This document shows positions 33,342-44,900 of a stretch of 64,000 nucleotides of DNA, in pieces; position 1 is the first letter of the stretch, and the number at the start of each line of letters is the position of its first letter. A program made the translations under genes and the position numbers. Under the pieces are notes generated by a model that worked only from the letters and a program-made list of their open reading frames with translations, searched no databases and was not told the DNA's origin. This DNA comes from Eriocheir sinensis (taxonomy: Eukaryota; Arthropoda; Malacostraca; Decapoda; Varunidae), in contig NW_026111663.1 in the NCBI RefSeq assembly GCF_024679095.1, forward strand, positions 353,486 through 417,485, given 5' to 3'.

Positions 33342-36300
33342 ATGGACTCCGTTCCAGAAGCAGGGATGAGTGCCACAGCACCCAAGCGAGCACGCCTTGA
33401 TTGCCTAATCCATTGTTCATCTTCAGCTGAAGAACTAGTATCACCAAAGGACATCAACTCCTGGAAAACCCTGCTGAGAGCGGCTAAAATAAGACAGCAT
33501 GCACCGATCCTGGACCTAGCAAAGGGGTTGCAAGATGATGCCATACCAGCTGTTGCCTACCATCGGAAATGTAGAAGCATTTTCACTATGAAAAGGGACC
33601 TCGAGGCTATCATTTCCAAGGAAAGTCGTACAGAAGAAAGCAAAGGCTCGCGGGAAAGAAAAAGGGCACCCAGGCCAGTACCATCTCAGTCAAGGGTTTA
33701 TGAGGCAGAGTGCATCTTCTGTGAGAAAGCCAGCAAGTACTCGAAAGGTGATAGGACTAGAGAGCCTCTGGTCCAGTGCACTGAACTGCGTGCCGATGAG
33801 AAAGTCCGGAAGGCTGCTGTAAGTAAACTGGACAACAGGGTGCTTGCCATCGTCAGCAGAGACTTGGTAGCAGCAGAAGGACATTACCATCGGTCTTGCT
33901 ACCGCCTGTACACAAAGGATCCAAACATCACCGCCCAGGACAGTAGAGAAGGTACTAGTTCTGCTACATCTGATACCGATGCCGAGTATGAAACTGCAGA
34001 GAAACAGTCATACAATGACCTTTTCTCCTACATTAGAGAAGAACTGTTTGTTAACCCTGACGTGGTGCCAATGGCCAACCTCACAGCCAGACTAGTCCAG
34101 GGTATGGTAGTTCTTGGAGTGGAAACCGTGAAAGCCTCGACCAAGAAACACATCCGACGCAAACTGGAAGCACAGTTTGGAGAAGCCCTGCAAATTACTC
34201 AAGATAACTATGGAAAACTACTTGTGTATCCCAACAACCTTTCTATGCCGGAGCTTGTTAAGGCATATCGAGTACTCCAGACAAAGATGCAAGTCATGGA
34301 ATCAGAAAGGAGTGAGGACATTATCGACAAGGCAGCACGGCAGATGAGAGACGACGTCAAGAGGCAAGACTATAGACAGACATGGCCACCTCAGATGTCA
34401 GAAGATATGACCATTCCTACTTCAGTGACCAGGTTCCTGCACACACTGCTAACAGGCACAACAGACTGCTCAAACCCATCTGACAGAGTCCAGCGACTCT
34501 GCAGCTCGTTTGCCCAGGACCTGGTATATGCCATTACCAATGGTAAGGTGAAGCCAACGAAGCACATCACTCTGCCCTTTGTTGTGAAATCACTCACTGG
34601 AAACGTGGAGTTGGTGCATATACTTAATCGGCTTGGTCACAGCTTGTCATACTCTCAAGTCGAGGAAATAGATACAGCCTTGTGTCTCCAGAAGCTCTCT
34701 CTCTCAGATGGCCAGCCTGCACTGCCCAGAGATATCCATGCCGGAGTCTTCACTACATTGGCCTGGGATAATATCGATCGACTAGAGGAAACTGTCAGCG
34801 GGAAAGGAACCTCTCACAGAGTGAATGGGATTGCAGTCCAACCCAAATCCCAAAGCCCTGAGGCAATGAATCCAGAGCCTTGTCTTCCAAAGGAAAAAAA
34901 GAGAAGCATCAATACTGAACCACTGATGCTCCCAACCTACAATGCTGGTGCGCGTGTAGGCCCACCTGAGATCCAAGGCATAGAGGAGGACACCAGAGAC
35001 AAGGTACAGCTGGCAAAGAAGAAGAACCTGGTCTGGCTACTGGCCCGCATGTCTATGTCAGAAGTCCAGAACATCTGCAGCTGGACTGGCTTCAACATCC
35101 TCAGCCGTGATGAAGTCACTGTTGTCAAAGACACTGTGGGCTACCTACCTACAATCAATGCGCCTGCAACCCAGATGTCTACCGTGAACGAAGTGCTAAA
35201 TCAGTCCATCAACATCATGCAGTCACTTAAGCTGAATACAATAGTCTGTGTATTCGACCAAGCCCTGTTTGCCAAAGCTGCTGAAGTAGTATGGAAGCAC
35301 CCAGAGAAGTTCAAGAGCATCATTCTTAGGCTGGGAGTCTTCCACACCATATGCACTCTGTTGGCAACCATCGGGAAGAGATTCCAGGATGGCGGACTGA
35401 GGGACCTCTGTGTAGAGGCAGGCGTTATTGCTGATGGTTCTGTTGCTGGAGTGATGGACGGTCGGAAGTACAACCGTGCAGTTAGACTACACAAGTTACT
35501 TTATGAGGCATTCATGCGGCTAGCATGGAAAGGCTTCCTCCCTTGGATCGAAACTAACCACAGTGACGACCAGGTCCACGTGGAGGAAACTCTCAGAATT
35601 GTGAACAGACTCTGCGAAGATGTCTCTCAAGCTGCTGTCCGTGAGATGATGGCTAATCAGTCCTGCAAGCACATCTTCAAGTTGTTTGAAGTCTACCTGG
35701 ATTACCTGAGAAAGGAGAATGGAGCCCTCTCAGCCTTCTGGATGTCGTATGTAGATTACCTGAGAAAGGAGAATGGAGCCCTCTCAGCCTTCTGGATGTC
35801 GTATGTAGACATGGTCGAGGTGATGCTGGGGTTGATTCGGGCATCTAGGGAGGGTGACTGGAAGCTGCACCTTGAATCAATTCGTGAGATTATTCCCTGG
35901 TGCTTCGCATACGACAAGCTTAATTATGCACGCTACCTTCCCTATTATTATGCGCAAATGTCCCACCTAGCCATTGACCACCAAGATGTGCATGAACAGT
36001 TCATGCAGGGCCAGGGATTTTCTGTGCAACTTGGAAGTAGCAACCCCTTTGCCAGAATCCCAGTCGACCAGACAATTGAAGAAACAATCAACAAGGACAC
36101 ACAGACCCCTGGTGGAACAAAACGCTTCAGCCTAAAACCAGGAGCTGTCAATAGGTACTACCTGACATTTGAGTATAGAAGCTCATACCTGAGGAAGCTC
36201 AGAGATATGATTGGCAGAAACAGTTCCCGGCACTTCAGTCATCCAGATATGCACTTCCCCAGGATAAAGAAAGACGAGGCAGATGTCCGTGCACTTCAGG

Positions 36301-37139
36301 AACTAATGGAGAACACCTGGGTCAATCCACTGAGCCATGATGAAACCGAGTTGGTCAACTTGTCCACTGGAATCCTGGCCCCACCAGATGTTGCCAGTGA
36401 CTTGCTAAAAGCGCACCAAGTCGGAGAAGAAGCATACCTTTCATTCAGGAAAGATCGTTTGGAGAAAGAGTCACCCAAAGCGAGATTCTATGACAAGATG
36501 AAAAAGCAGAACCTGAAGACCTTCAGCAACATCAACAGAAAGAAGGTTGGCAAAGTGCAGGGGCAACAGATCATCCTGAAGGCAGATAGAAATCTCTTTG
36601 CGCATATGATTGCCATTGCTCAGAGCAGAGAGATACCTATTAAAGAGGTACTGGCACACCCATTAGGACCACTGCCATGGTCACTAGCAAACAGTGATGG
36701 TTCTCTACGCAAGACGAACAAAGCTGCATTAGCAAGAGAGCTCGAAAAAAATGTGTCACCAGCAGAAGACATTCCTACACCTTCAGCATGTATCATTGAT
36801 GGCATGAGTCTGGTCCACAAACTCAAAGGGGATGGCAAGACATTTGCACAGCTAGCAGATTCTGCACTGTATCGAGCTCTGCATGAAGGCACTGACAGCG
36901 CCAGAATTGATGTAGTGTTTGATATCTACAGGGATGAGTCGATCAAGAATGCTGAGAGATGCAACAGAGGTTCCAACACTGGCACACAATGGAAGAATAT
37001 TGCACCTGGTCATAACATACTGCAGTGGAAGAAATTCCTCAAAACCCCAGAGAACAAGATGAGCCTCATTGAATTCCTGATCAACCAGTGGAAGCAGCCT
37101 GTCAATAGGAGAAGATACAGGACAAGTCACTCTATGTGA
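33342..37139 (+). CDS. Large zinc-finger/nuclease protein of the 5.5-kb element, main ORF
   Basis: A 1,265-codon ORF starting MDSVPEAGMS, with no intron apparent. Residues 21-77 (C21-x3-C25...YH74-x2-C77) and 124-186 (C124-x2-C127...H183-x2-C186) form two similar zinc-binding-like modules. Residues 635-720 hold VFDQALFAKA (D639), LGVFHT (H668) and YNRAVRLHK, a conserved-looking core that could be an RNase H-fold catalytic domain, but this is only a guess. Near residue 790 a 19-codon segment is tandemly duplicated. From about 1150 (IIDGMSLVHKLK, D1153; RIDVVFDIYRDESIKNAER) begins a PIN/FEN1-like domain that is cut by the frame change and continues in the next entry. I recall similar unnamed proteins, present in many copies, in cnidarians, molluscs and fish; I cannot name a family. 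Confidence 0.8.
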   Translation: MDSVPEAGMSATAPKRARLDCLIHCSSSAEELVSPKDINSWKTLLRAAKIRQHAPILDLAKGLQDDAIPAVAYHRKCRSIFTMKRDLEAIISKESRTEESKGSRERKRAPRPVPSQSRVYEAECIFCEKASKYSKGDRTREPLVQCTELRADEKVRKAAVSKLDNRVLAIVSRDLVAAEGHYHRSCYRLYTKDPNITAQDSREGTSSATSDTDAEYETAEKQSYNDLFSYIREELFVNPDVVPMANLTARLVQGMVVLGVETVKASTKKHIRRKLEAQFGEALQITQDNYGKLLVYPNNLSMPELVKAYRVLQTKMQVMESERSEDIIDKAARQMRDDVKRQDYRQTWPPQMSEDMTIPTSVTRFLHTLLTGTTDCSNPSDRVQRLCSSFAQDLVYAITNGKVKPTKHITLPFVVKSLTGNVELVHILNRLGHSLSYSQVEEIDTALCLQKLSLSDGQPALPRDIHAGVFTTLAWDNIDRLEETVSGKGTSHRVNGIAVQPKSQSPEAMNPEPCLPKEKKRSINTEPLMLPTYNAGARVGPPEIQGIEEDTRDKVQLAKKKNLVWLLARMSMSEVQNICSWTGFNILSRDEVTVVKDTVGYLPTINAPATQMSTVNEVLNQSINIMQSLKLNTIVCVFDQALFAKAAEVVWKHPEKFKSIILRLGVFHTICTLLATIGKRFQDGGLRDLCVEAGVIADGSVAGVMDGRKYNRAVRLHKLLYEAFMRLAWKGFLPWIETNHSDDQVHVEETLRIVNRLCEDVSQAAVREMMANQSCKHIFKLFEVYLDYLRKENGALSAFWMSYVDYLRKENGALSAFWMSYVDMVEVMLGLIRASREGDWKLHLESIREIIPWCFAYDKLNYARYLPYYYAQMSHLAIDHQDVHEQFMQGQGFSVQLGSSNPFARIPVDQTIEETINKDTQTPGGTKRFSLKPGAVNRYYLTFEYRSSYLRKLRDMIGRNSSRHFSHPDMHFPRIKKDEADVRALQELMENTWVNPLSHDETELVNLSTGILAPPDVASDLLKAHQVGEEAYLSFRKDRLEKESPKARFYDKMKKQNLKTFSNINRKKVGKVQGQQIILKADRNLFAHMIAIAQSREIPIKEVLAHPLGPLPWSLANSDGSLRKTNKAALARELEKNVSPAEDIPTPSACIIDGMSLVHKLKGDGKTFAQLADSALYRALHEGTDSARIDVVFDIYRDESIKNAERCNRGSNTGTQWKNIAPGHNILQWKKFLKTPENKMSLIEFLINQWKQPVNRRRYRTSHSM

Positions 37140-38080
37140 CATGTGGAGAGGCATGCTATCTATTCACCAAGGACCAGTGGGCTGAAATCCAAACTCTGAC
37201 GACAACACAAGAAGAGGCTGATACACGAGTGCTTCTTCATGCCTGGCATGCTGCAAAGGATGGATACAGATCCATAGTCATCACAGCTGATGACACAGAT
37301 GTGCTGATCCTTAGTATCTGCCTTAGCAAGAAGCTGGCCTGCCCACTGTACCACAAGTCAGGTACAGAGAACGGGACCCAGTACATCGATGTTTGCAAGC
37401 TTTCAAACTCTTTGGGCGAAGATGTCTGTCTGGCTCTTGTTGGATTGCACGCCTTCACAGGCTGTGACACAGTTAGTTCGTTTGCAGGTCGCGGAAAACT
37501 GGGTGCACTGAAGCTCTTGAGAGAGAGCACAACCTACAGACAGGCCTTCCGTCAGCTTGGTGAGGAATGGAATGTTTCCACAGACTTATTCGACAAGATG
37601 CAGGAGTTTGTGTGCCGCATGTATGCAACCTCCACTACCATTTGCGATGTAAATGATCTCCGCTACCACCTCTTCCTTGCAAAACGGGGAAATGTGGAAT
37701 CCAGCCAGCTGCCCCCATGCAAGGATTGTTTGCACTTGCATGTTCTTCGTGCCAACTACCAGGCTGCAATATGGCGGCGCTGCCTTGAGAGGCACCCTGT
37801 TGTTCCAGACCCAAAGAGCTGTGGGTGGATGACGGATGAAGAAGGCAACCTAATCATTGAGTGGATGCGTGGATCACCAGCTCCTGAGGCCGTGTTGCAG
37901 ATGCTGTCGTGCAAATGTGTCCGTGCCTGTAAACTTTCAGACTGTGTGTGCCTGGTGAACCAGCTGAAATGCACATATATGTGCAAACTGAAGACCTGCA
38001 CAAACCAGAGGGAAGAAGATGAAGATGACAAAGCTTGTGAAGAAGCAGAATCAGATGATTCGGACACAGACGAATACTAG
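37109..38080 (+). CDS. Continuation of the same protein: FEN1/XPG-like acidic core and Cys-rich tail
   Basis: This frame is open from just after a stop at 37106-37108 to TAG at 38078-38080 and overlaps the main ORF by about 30 bp at offset -1. It carries QEEADTRVLLHAW, ITADDTDVLIL and LHAFTGCDTVSSFAGRGKL. That is the acidic metal-binding set and a helix-hairpin-like GCD-x7-GrGK-ALKLL block of the FEN1/XPG/PIN-like nucleases. The C-terminus has eight cysteines in 31 residues (CKC, C, CVC, C, C, C pattern, about 37907-37998) and an acidic Glu/Asp tail. There is no in-frame ATG at its 5' end, so it is best read as the 3' part of the main ORF separated by a one-base deletion near 37108. Confidence 0.8.
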   Translation, partial: EKIQDKSLYVTCGEACYLFTKDQWAEIQTLTTTQEEADTRVLLHAWHAAKDGYRSIVITADDTDVLILSICLSKKLACPLYHKSGTENGTQYIDVCKLSNSLGEDVCLALVGLHAFTGCDTVSSFAGRGKLGALKLLRESTTYRQAFRQLGEEWNVSTDLFDKMQEFVCRMYATSTTICDVNDLRYHLFLAKRGNVESSQLPPCKDCLHLHVLRANYQAAIWRRCLERHPVVPDPKSCGWMTDEEGNLIIEWMRGSPAPEAVLQMLSCKCVRACKLSDCVCLVNQLKCTYMCKLKTCTNQREEDEDDKACEEAESDDSDTDEY

Positions 38081-38318
38081 TATTGTATTGTAGTACTGCT
38101 TTAGGCCAAATTATAATTTTGCTAGGTGACTACTTTGTTATGCTATAGTATGCATTAACCTACGGTCTAAACTGTTTACAACTGTTTACTGTGCTTTATT
38201 CTCTCAGATATTCTGTAATAACAAGTTATCACATATCAATAGGGTAAATGTGTTGGTATTCTTATTCCATACATTTGTAGTCTCAGATTTTCGGATGGGA
38301 TATCATATTCAATGCCTG

Positions 38319-38463
38319 GTTGCTATGACAAAGCTACTACTTTGGGATTGCTATCATAGCAAAATACCATCTACAGATATAGACCATTCCAAAATGCATC
38401 ACTAGAATTTGCCACTTTAAGTGGTACCAATAACCCAAAAATCAGGTCTTGGCTCATGGACGT
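38319..38463 (-). repeat. Right terminal inverted repeat of the 5.5-kb element
   Basis: Inverted partner of 32950-33094. It has a roughly 10-bp insertion after CATGAGCCAAG compared with the left copy. Confidence 0.8.
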
Positions 38464-38985
38464 TATCTGTGAATTTCCGCCAGGACTCTGTACTGACACA
38501 CTCTTGTAGTGCCACAAGAGCGTCCCTTGACTCTTGGTAGCGACGTGTTGTAATCCGACCCTTGTTATATGGGTTCGCATGAGGTTACAAGGTAACGTGT
38601 GCCAAGGCACGTGAGTTCTGGGATATTTAAAGATGTATAAACTAATTTATTTATTTAAATAATAAAGTGAAAACGTTCAGAGACGCACGGTACTACTTTC
38701 GCCTTGTATAGCGGAGCGAGTATTGTCACGATAGTGACTCACGGTGTTACAACACAAACACAATAATATGAGACAGTATAACAGGAGACAGTACTCATTG
38801 TTCCTGTAACATACAATAGTATACAATAATAAATCCTAACAAGTTCCTAACAATTCTTAATCTATGCCGCACTGGACCTTAATCTACACAGCTCACACTT
38901 GTACTCACGAACAATACAGAAGACAGCATCAGGGGTGAAGAGCAGAACTTGAACGTGACACGTTTCTTCTAGTCTCTTCGTTTCT
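38464..38985. other. Unassigned stretch left of the satellite
   Basis: AT-rich with no ORF of note. On the minus strand it holds TTATTATTTAAATAAATAAA (near 38655), which includes AATAAA and could act as a polyadenylation signal for a transcript crossing the satellite. Confidence 0.35.
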
Positions 38986-41900
38986 TGAGTTCTTCTTTCG
39001 TGACTTCATGTTTCTTGAGTTCTTCTTTCGTGACTTCATGTTTCTTGAGTTCTTCTTTCGTGACTTCATGTTTCTTGAGTTCTTCTTTCGTGACTTCATG
39101 TTTCTTGAGTTCTTCTTTCGTGACTTCATGTTTCTTGAGTTCTTCTTTCGTGACTTCATGTTTCTTGAGTTCGTGACTTCATGTTTCTTGAGTTCTTCTT
39201 TCGTGACTTCATGTTTCTTGAGTTCTTCTTTCGTGACTTCATGTTTCTTGAGTTCTTCTTTCGTGACTTCATGTTTCTTGAGTTCTTCTTTCGTGACTTC
39301 ATGTTTCTTGAGTTCTTCTTTCGTGACTTCATGTTTCTTGAGTTCTTCTTTCATCACTTCTTGTTTCGTGACTTCTTGTCTTCGTGACTTCTTGTCTTCG
39401 TGACTTCTTGTCTTCGTGACTTCTTGTCTTCGTGACTTCTTGTCTTCGTGACTTCTTGGCTTCGTGACTTCTTGGCTTCGTGACTTCTTGGCTTCGTGAC
39501 TTCTTGGCTTCGTGACTTCTTGGCTTCGTGACTTCTTGGCTTCGTGACTTCTTGGCTTCGTGACTTCTTGGCTTCGTGACTTCTTGGCTTCGTGACTTCT
39601 TGGCTTCGTGACTTCTTGGCTTCGTGACTTCTTGGCTTCGTGACTTCTTGGCTTCGTGACTTCTTGGCTTCTGTGACTTCTTGGCTTCGTGACTTCTTGG
39701 CTTCGTGACTTCTTGGCTTCGTGACTTCTTGGCTTCGTGACTTCTTGGCTTCGTGACTTATATGCTTCGTTACTTCTTGGCTTCGTGACTTCTTGGCTTC
39801 GTGACTTCTTGGCTTCGTGACTTCTTGGCTTCGTGACTTCTTGGCTTCGTGACTTCTTTGCTTCGTGACTTCTTGGCTTCGTGACTTCTTGGCTTCGTGA
39901 CTTCTTGGCTTCGTGACTTCTTGGCTTCGTGACTTCTTGGCTTCGTGACTTCTTGGCTTCGTGACTTCTTGGCTTCGTGACTTCTTGGCTTCGTGACTTC
40001 TTGGCTTCGTGACTTCTTGGCTTCGTGACTTCTTGGCTTCGTGACTTCTTGGCTTCGTGACTTCTTGGCTTCGTGACTTCTTGGCTTCGTGACTTCTTGG
40101 CTTCGTGACTTCTTGGCTTCGTGACTTCTTGGCTTCGTGACTTCTTGGCTTCGTGACTTGGCTTCGTGACTTCTTGGCTTCGTGACTTCTTGGCTTCGTG
40201 ACTTCTTGGCTTCGTGACTTCTTGGCTTCGTGACTTCTTGGCTTCGTGACTTCTTGGCTTCGTGACTTCTTGGCTTCGTGACTTCTTGGCTTCGTGACTT
40301 CTTGGCTTCGTGACTTCTTGGCTTCGTGACTTCTTGGCTTCGTGACTTCTTGGCTTCGTGACTTCTTGGCTTCGTGACTTCTTGGCTTCGTGACTTCTTG
40401 GCTTCGTGACTTCTTGGCTTCGTGACTTCTTGGCTTCGTGACTTCTTGGCTTCGTGACTTCTTGGCTTCGTGACTTCTTGGCTTCGTGACTTCTTGGCTT
40501 CGTGACTTCTTGGCTTCGTGACCTCTTGGCTTCGTGACCTCTTGGCTTCGTGACCTCTTGGCTTCAGACCTCTTGGCTTCGTGACTTCTTGGCTTCGTGA
40601 CTTCTTGGCTTCGTGACTTCTTGGCTTCGTGAGTTCTTGGCTTCTGGACTTCTTGGCTTCGTGACTTCTTGGCTTCGTGACTTCTTGGCTTCGTGACTTC
40701 TTGGCTTCGTGACTTCTTGGCTTCGTGACTTCTTGGCTTCGTGACTTCTTGGCTTCGTGACTTCTTGGCTTCGTGACTTCTTGGCTTCGTGACTTCTTGG
40801 CTTCGTGACTTCTTGGCTTCGTGACTTCTTGGCTTCGTGACTTCTTGGCTTCGTGACTTCTTGGCTTCGTGACTTCTTGGCTTCGTGACTTCTTGGCTTC
40901 GTGACTTCTTGGCTTCGTGACTTCTTGGCTTCGTGACTTCTTGGCTTCGTGACTTCTTGGCTTCGTGACTTCTTGGCTTCGTGACTTCTTGGCTTCGTGA
41001 CTTCATGGCGTCGTGACTTCTTGTGACTTCTTGGGTTCGTGACTTCTTGGCTTCGTGACTTCTTGGCTTCGTGACTTCTTGGCTTCGTGACTTCTTGGCT
41101 TGACTTCTTGGCTTGTGACTTTGGCTTCGTGACTTCTTGGCTTCGTGACTTCTTGGCTTCGTGACTTCTTGGCTTCGACTTGCTTCGTGACTTCTTGGCT
41201 TCGTGACTTCTTGGCTTCGTGACTTCTTGGCTTCGTGACTTCTTGGCTTCGTGACTTCTTGGCTTCGTGACTTCTTGGCTTCGTGACTTCTTGGCTTCGT
41301 GACTTCTTGGCTTCGTGACTTCTTGGCTTCGTGACTTCTTGGCTTCGTGACTTCTTGGCTTCGTGACTTCTTGGCTTCGTGACTTCTTGGCTTCGTGACT
41401 TCTTGGCTTCGTGACTTCTTGGCTTCGTGACTTCTTGGCTTCGTGACTTCTTGGCTTCGTGACTTCTTGGCTTCGTGACTTCTTGGCTTCGTGACTTCTT
41501 GGCTTCGTGACTTCTTGGCTTCGTGACTTCTTGGCTTCGTGACTTCTTGGCTTCGTGACTTCTTGGCTTCGTGACTTCTTGGCTTCGTGACTTCTTGGCT
41601 TCGTGACTTCTTGGCTTCGTGACTTCTTGGCTTCGTGACTTCTTGGCTTCGTGACTTCTTGGCTTCGTGACTTCTTGGCTTCGTGACTTCTTGGCTTCGT
41701 GACTTCTTGGCTTCGTGACTTCTTGGCTTCGTGACTTCTTGGCTTCGTGACTTCTTGGCTTCGTGACTTCTTGGCTTCGTGACTTCTTGGCTTCGTGACT
41801 TCTTGGCTTCGTGACTTCTTGGCTTCGTGACTTCTTGGCTTCGTGACTTCTTGGCTTCTTGGCTTCTTGGCTTCTTGGCTTCTTGACTTCTTGGCTTCTT

Positions 41901-44900
41901 GACTTCTTGGCTTCTTGACTTCTTGGCTTCTTGACTTCTTGGCTTCTTGACTTCTTGGCTTCTTGACTTCTTGGCTTCTTGGCTTCTTGGCTTCTTGTCT
42001 TCTTGGCTTCTTGTCTTCTTGGCTTCTTGACTTCTTGGCTTCTTGACTTCTTGTCTTCTTGGCTTCTTGTCTTCTTGGCTTCTTGACTTCTTGGCTTCTT
42101 GACTTCTTGGCTTCTTGACTTCTTGGCTTCTTGGCTTCTTGGCTTCTTGGCTTCTTGGCTTCTTGGCTTCTTGGCTTCTTGACTTCTTGGCTTCTTGACT
42201 TCTTGGCTTCTTGACTTCTTGGCTTCTTGACTTCTTGGCTTCTTGACTTCTTGGCTTCTTGACTTCTTGGCTTCTTGACTTCTTGGCTTCTTGACTTCTT
42301 GGCTTCTTGACTTCTTGGCTTCTTGACTTCTTGGCTTCTTGACTTCTTGGCTTCTTGACTTCTTGGCTTCTTGTCTTCTTGGCTTCTTGTCTTCTTGGCT
42401 TCTTGTCTTCTTGGCTTCTTGTCTTCTTGGCTTCTTGTCTTCTTGGCTTCTTGTCTTCTTGGCTTCTTGTCTTCTTGACTTCTTGTCTTCTTGACTTCTT
42501 GTCTTCTTGACTTCTTGTCTTCTTGACTTCTTGTCTTCTTGACTTCGTCTTCTTGACTTCTTGTCTTCTTGACTACTTGTCTTCTTGACTTCTTGTCTTC
42601 TTGACTTCTTGACTTCTTGTCTTCTTGACTTCTTGTCTTCTTGACTTCTTGTCTTCTTGACTTCTTGTCTTCTTGTCTTCTTGACTTCTTGTCTTCTTGA
42701 CTTCTTGTCTTCTTGACTTCTTGTCTTCTTGACTTCTTGTCTTCTTGACTTCTTGTCTTCTTGACTTCTTGTCTTCTTGACTTCTTGTCTTCTTGACTTC
42801 TTGTCTTCTTGACTTCTTGTCTTCTTGTCTTCTTGACTTCTTGTCTTCTTGACTTCTTGTCTTCTTGCCTTCTTGTCTTCTTGCCTTCTTGTCTTCTTGC
42901 CTTCTTGTCTTCTTGCCTTCTTGTCTTCTTGCCTTCTTGTCTTCTTGCCTTCTTGTCTTCTTGCCTTCTTGTCTTCTTGCCTTCTTGTCTTCTTGCCTTC
43001 TTGTCTTCTTGCCTTCTTGTCTTCTTGCCTTCTTGTCTTCTTGCCTTCTTGTCTTCTTGCCTTCTTGTCTTCTTGCCTTCTTGTCTTCTTGCCTTCTTGT
43101 CTTCTTGCCTTCTTGTCTTCTTGCCTTCTTGTCTTCTTGCCTTCTTGCCTTCTTGCCTTCTTGCCTTCTTGCCTTCTTGCCTTCTTGTCTTCTTGCCTTC
43201 TTGTCTTCTTGCCTTCTTGTCTTCTTGCCTTCTTGTCTTCTTGCCTTCTTGTCTTCTTGCCTTCTTGTCTTCTTGCCTTCTTGTCTTCTTGCCTTCTTGT
43301 CTTCTTGCCTTCTTGTCTTCTTGCCTTCTTGTCTTCTTGCCTTCTTGTCTTCTTGCCTTCTTGTCTTCTTGCCTTCTTGTCTTCTTGCCTTCTTGTCTTC
43401 TTGCCTTCTTGTCTTCTTGCCTTCTTGTCTTCTTGCCTTCTTGTCTTCTTGCCTTCTTGTCTTCTTGCCTTCTTGTCTTCTTGCCTTCTTGTCTTCTTGC
43501 CTTCTTGTCTTCTTGACTTCTTGTCTTCTTGACTTCTTGTCTTCTTGACTTCTTGTCTTCTTGACTTCTTGTCTTCTTGACTTCTTGTCTTCTTGACTTC
43601 TTGTCTTCTTGACTTCTTGTTTCGTGACTTCTTGTTTCGTGACTTCTTGTTTCGTGACTCCTTGTTTCGTGACTTCTTGTTTCGTGACTTCTTGTTTCGT
43701 GACTTCTTGTTTCGTGACTTCTTGTTTCGTGACTTCTTGTTTCGTGACTTCTTGTTTCTTGACTTCTTGACTTCTTGACTTCTTGTTTCTTGACTTCTTG
43801 TTTCGTGACTTCTTGTTTCGTGACTTCTTGTTTCGTGACTTCTTGTTTCGTGACTTCTTGTTTCGTGACTTCTTGTTTCGTGACTTCTTGTTTCTTGACT
43901 TCTTGACTTCTTGACTTCTTGTTTCTTGACTTCTTGTTTCGTGACTTCTTGTTTCGTGACTTCTTGTTTCGTGACTTCTTGTTTCTTGACTTCTTGTCTT
44001 CTTGACTTCTTGACTTCTTGTTTCGTGACTTCTTGTTTCGTGACTTCTTGTTTCGTGACTTCTTGACTTCTTGTTTCTTGACTTCTTGTTTCGTGACTTC
44101 TTGTTTCGTGACTTCTTGTTTCGTGACTTCTTGTTTCTTGACTTCTTGTCTTCTTGACTTCTTGACTTCTTGACTTCTTGACTTCTTGTTTCTTGACTTC
44201 TTGTTTCTTGACTTCTTGTTTCTTGACTTCTTGTTTCGTGACTTCTTGTTTCGTGACTTCTTGTTTCTTGACTTCTTGTTTCTTGACTTCTTGTTTCTTG
44301 ACTTCTTGTTTCTTGACTTCTTGTTTCTTGACTTCTTGTTTCTTGACTTCTTGTTTCGTGACTTCTTGTTTCGTGACTTCTTGTTTCGTGACTTCTTGTT
44401 TCGTGACTTCTTGTTTCGTGACTTCTTGTTTCGTGACTTCTTGTTTCTTGACTTCTTGTTTCTTGACTTCTTGTTTCTTGACTTCTTGTTTCTTGACTTC
44501 TTGTTTCTTGACTTCTTGTTTCTTGACTTCTTGTTTCTTGACTTCTTGTTTCTTGACTTCTTGTTTCTTGACTTCTTGTTTCTTGACTTCTTGTTTCTTG
44601 ACTTCTTGTTTCTTGACTTCTTGTTTCTTGACTTCTTGTTTCTTGACTTCTTGTTTCTTGACTTCTTGTTTCTTGACTTCTTGTTTCTTGACTTCTTGTT
44701 TCTTGACTTCTTGTTTCGTGACTTCTTGTTTCGTGACTTCTTGTTTCGTGACTTCTTGTTTCGTGACTTCTTGTTTCGTGACTTCTTGTTTCGTGACTTC
44801 TTGTTTCTTGACTTCTTGTTTCGTGACTTCTTGTTTCGTGACTTCTTGTTTCGTGACTTCTTGTTTCGTGACTTCTTGTTTCGTGACTTCTTGTTTCGTG

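Larger units (their letters stand above)
32950..38463 (+). mobile_element. 5.5-kb TIR element encoding a PIN/FEN1-like nuclease protein
   Basis: The ends are long imperfect inverted repeats of roughly 145 bp (about 32950-33094 and 38319-38463). Both begin with GTCCATGAGCCAAG, share ATTGGTACCAC and CATTTTG, and continue inward through TGATAGCA and GTAGCTT blocks. The 4.7-kb gene inside is the only gene. No convincing target-site duplication is visible; outward of the TIRs the flanks read GGTATA and ATCTGT. The left flank is the hAT-like MITE copy 2, so insertion into or beside that MITE is likely. Superfamily unknown to me. Confidence 0.8.

Noticed and set aside
37100..37140. Programmed -1 ribosomal frameshift in the large gene
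   Set aside because: No X-XXY-YYZ slippery site and no obvious downstream stem; a one-base deletion is simpler.
37100..37140. Intron at the ORF junction of the large gene
   Set aside because: The two frames overlap and protein-like sequence is continuous, leaving no room for an intron.
39354..41006. 550-codon Lys/Ser/Arg/Glu-rich ORF on the minus strand
   Set aside because: It is the translation of 16-bp satellite units (48-bp super-period). Stop-free repeats explain it.
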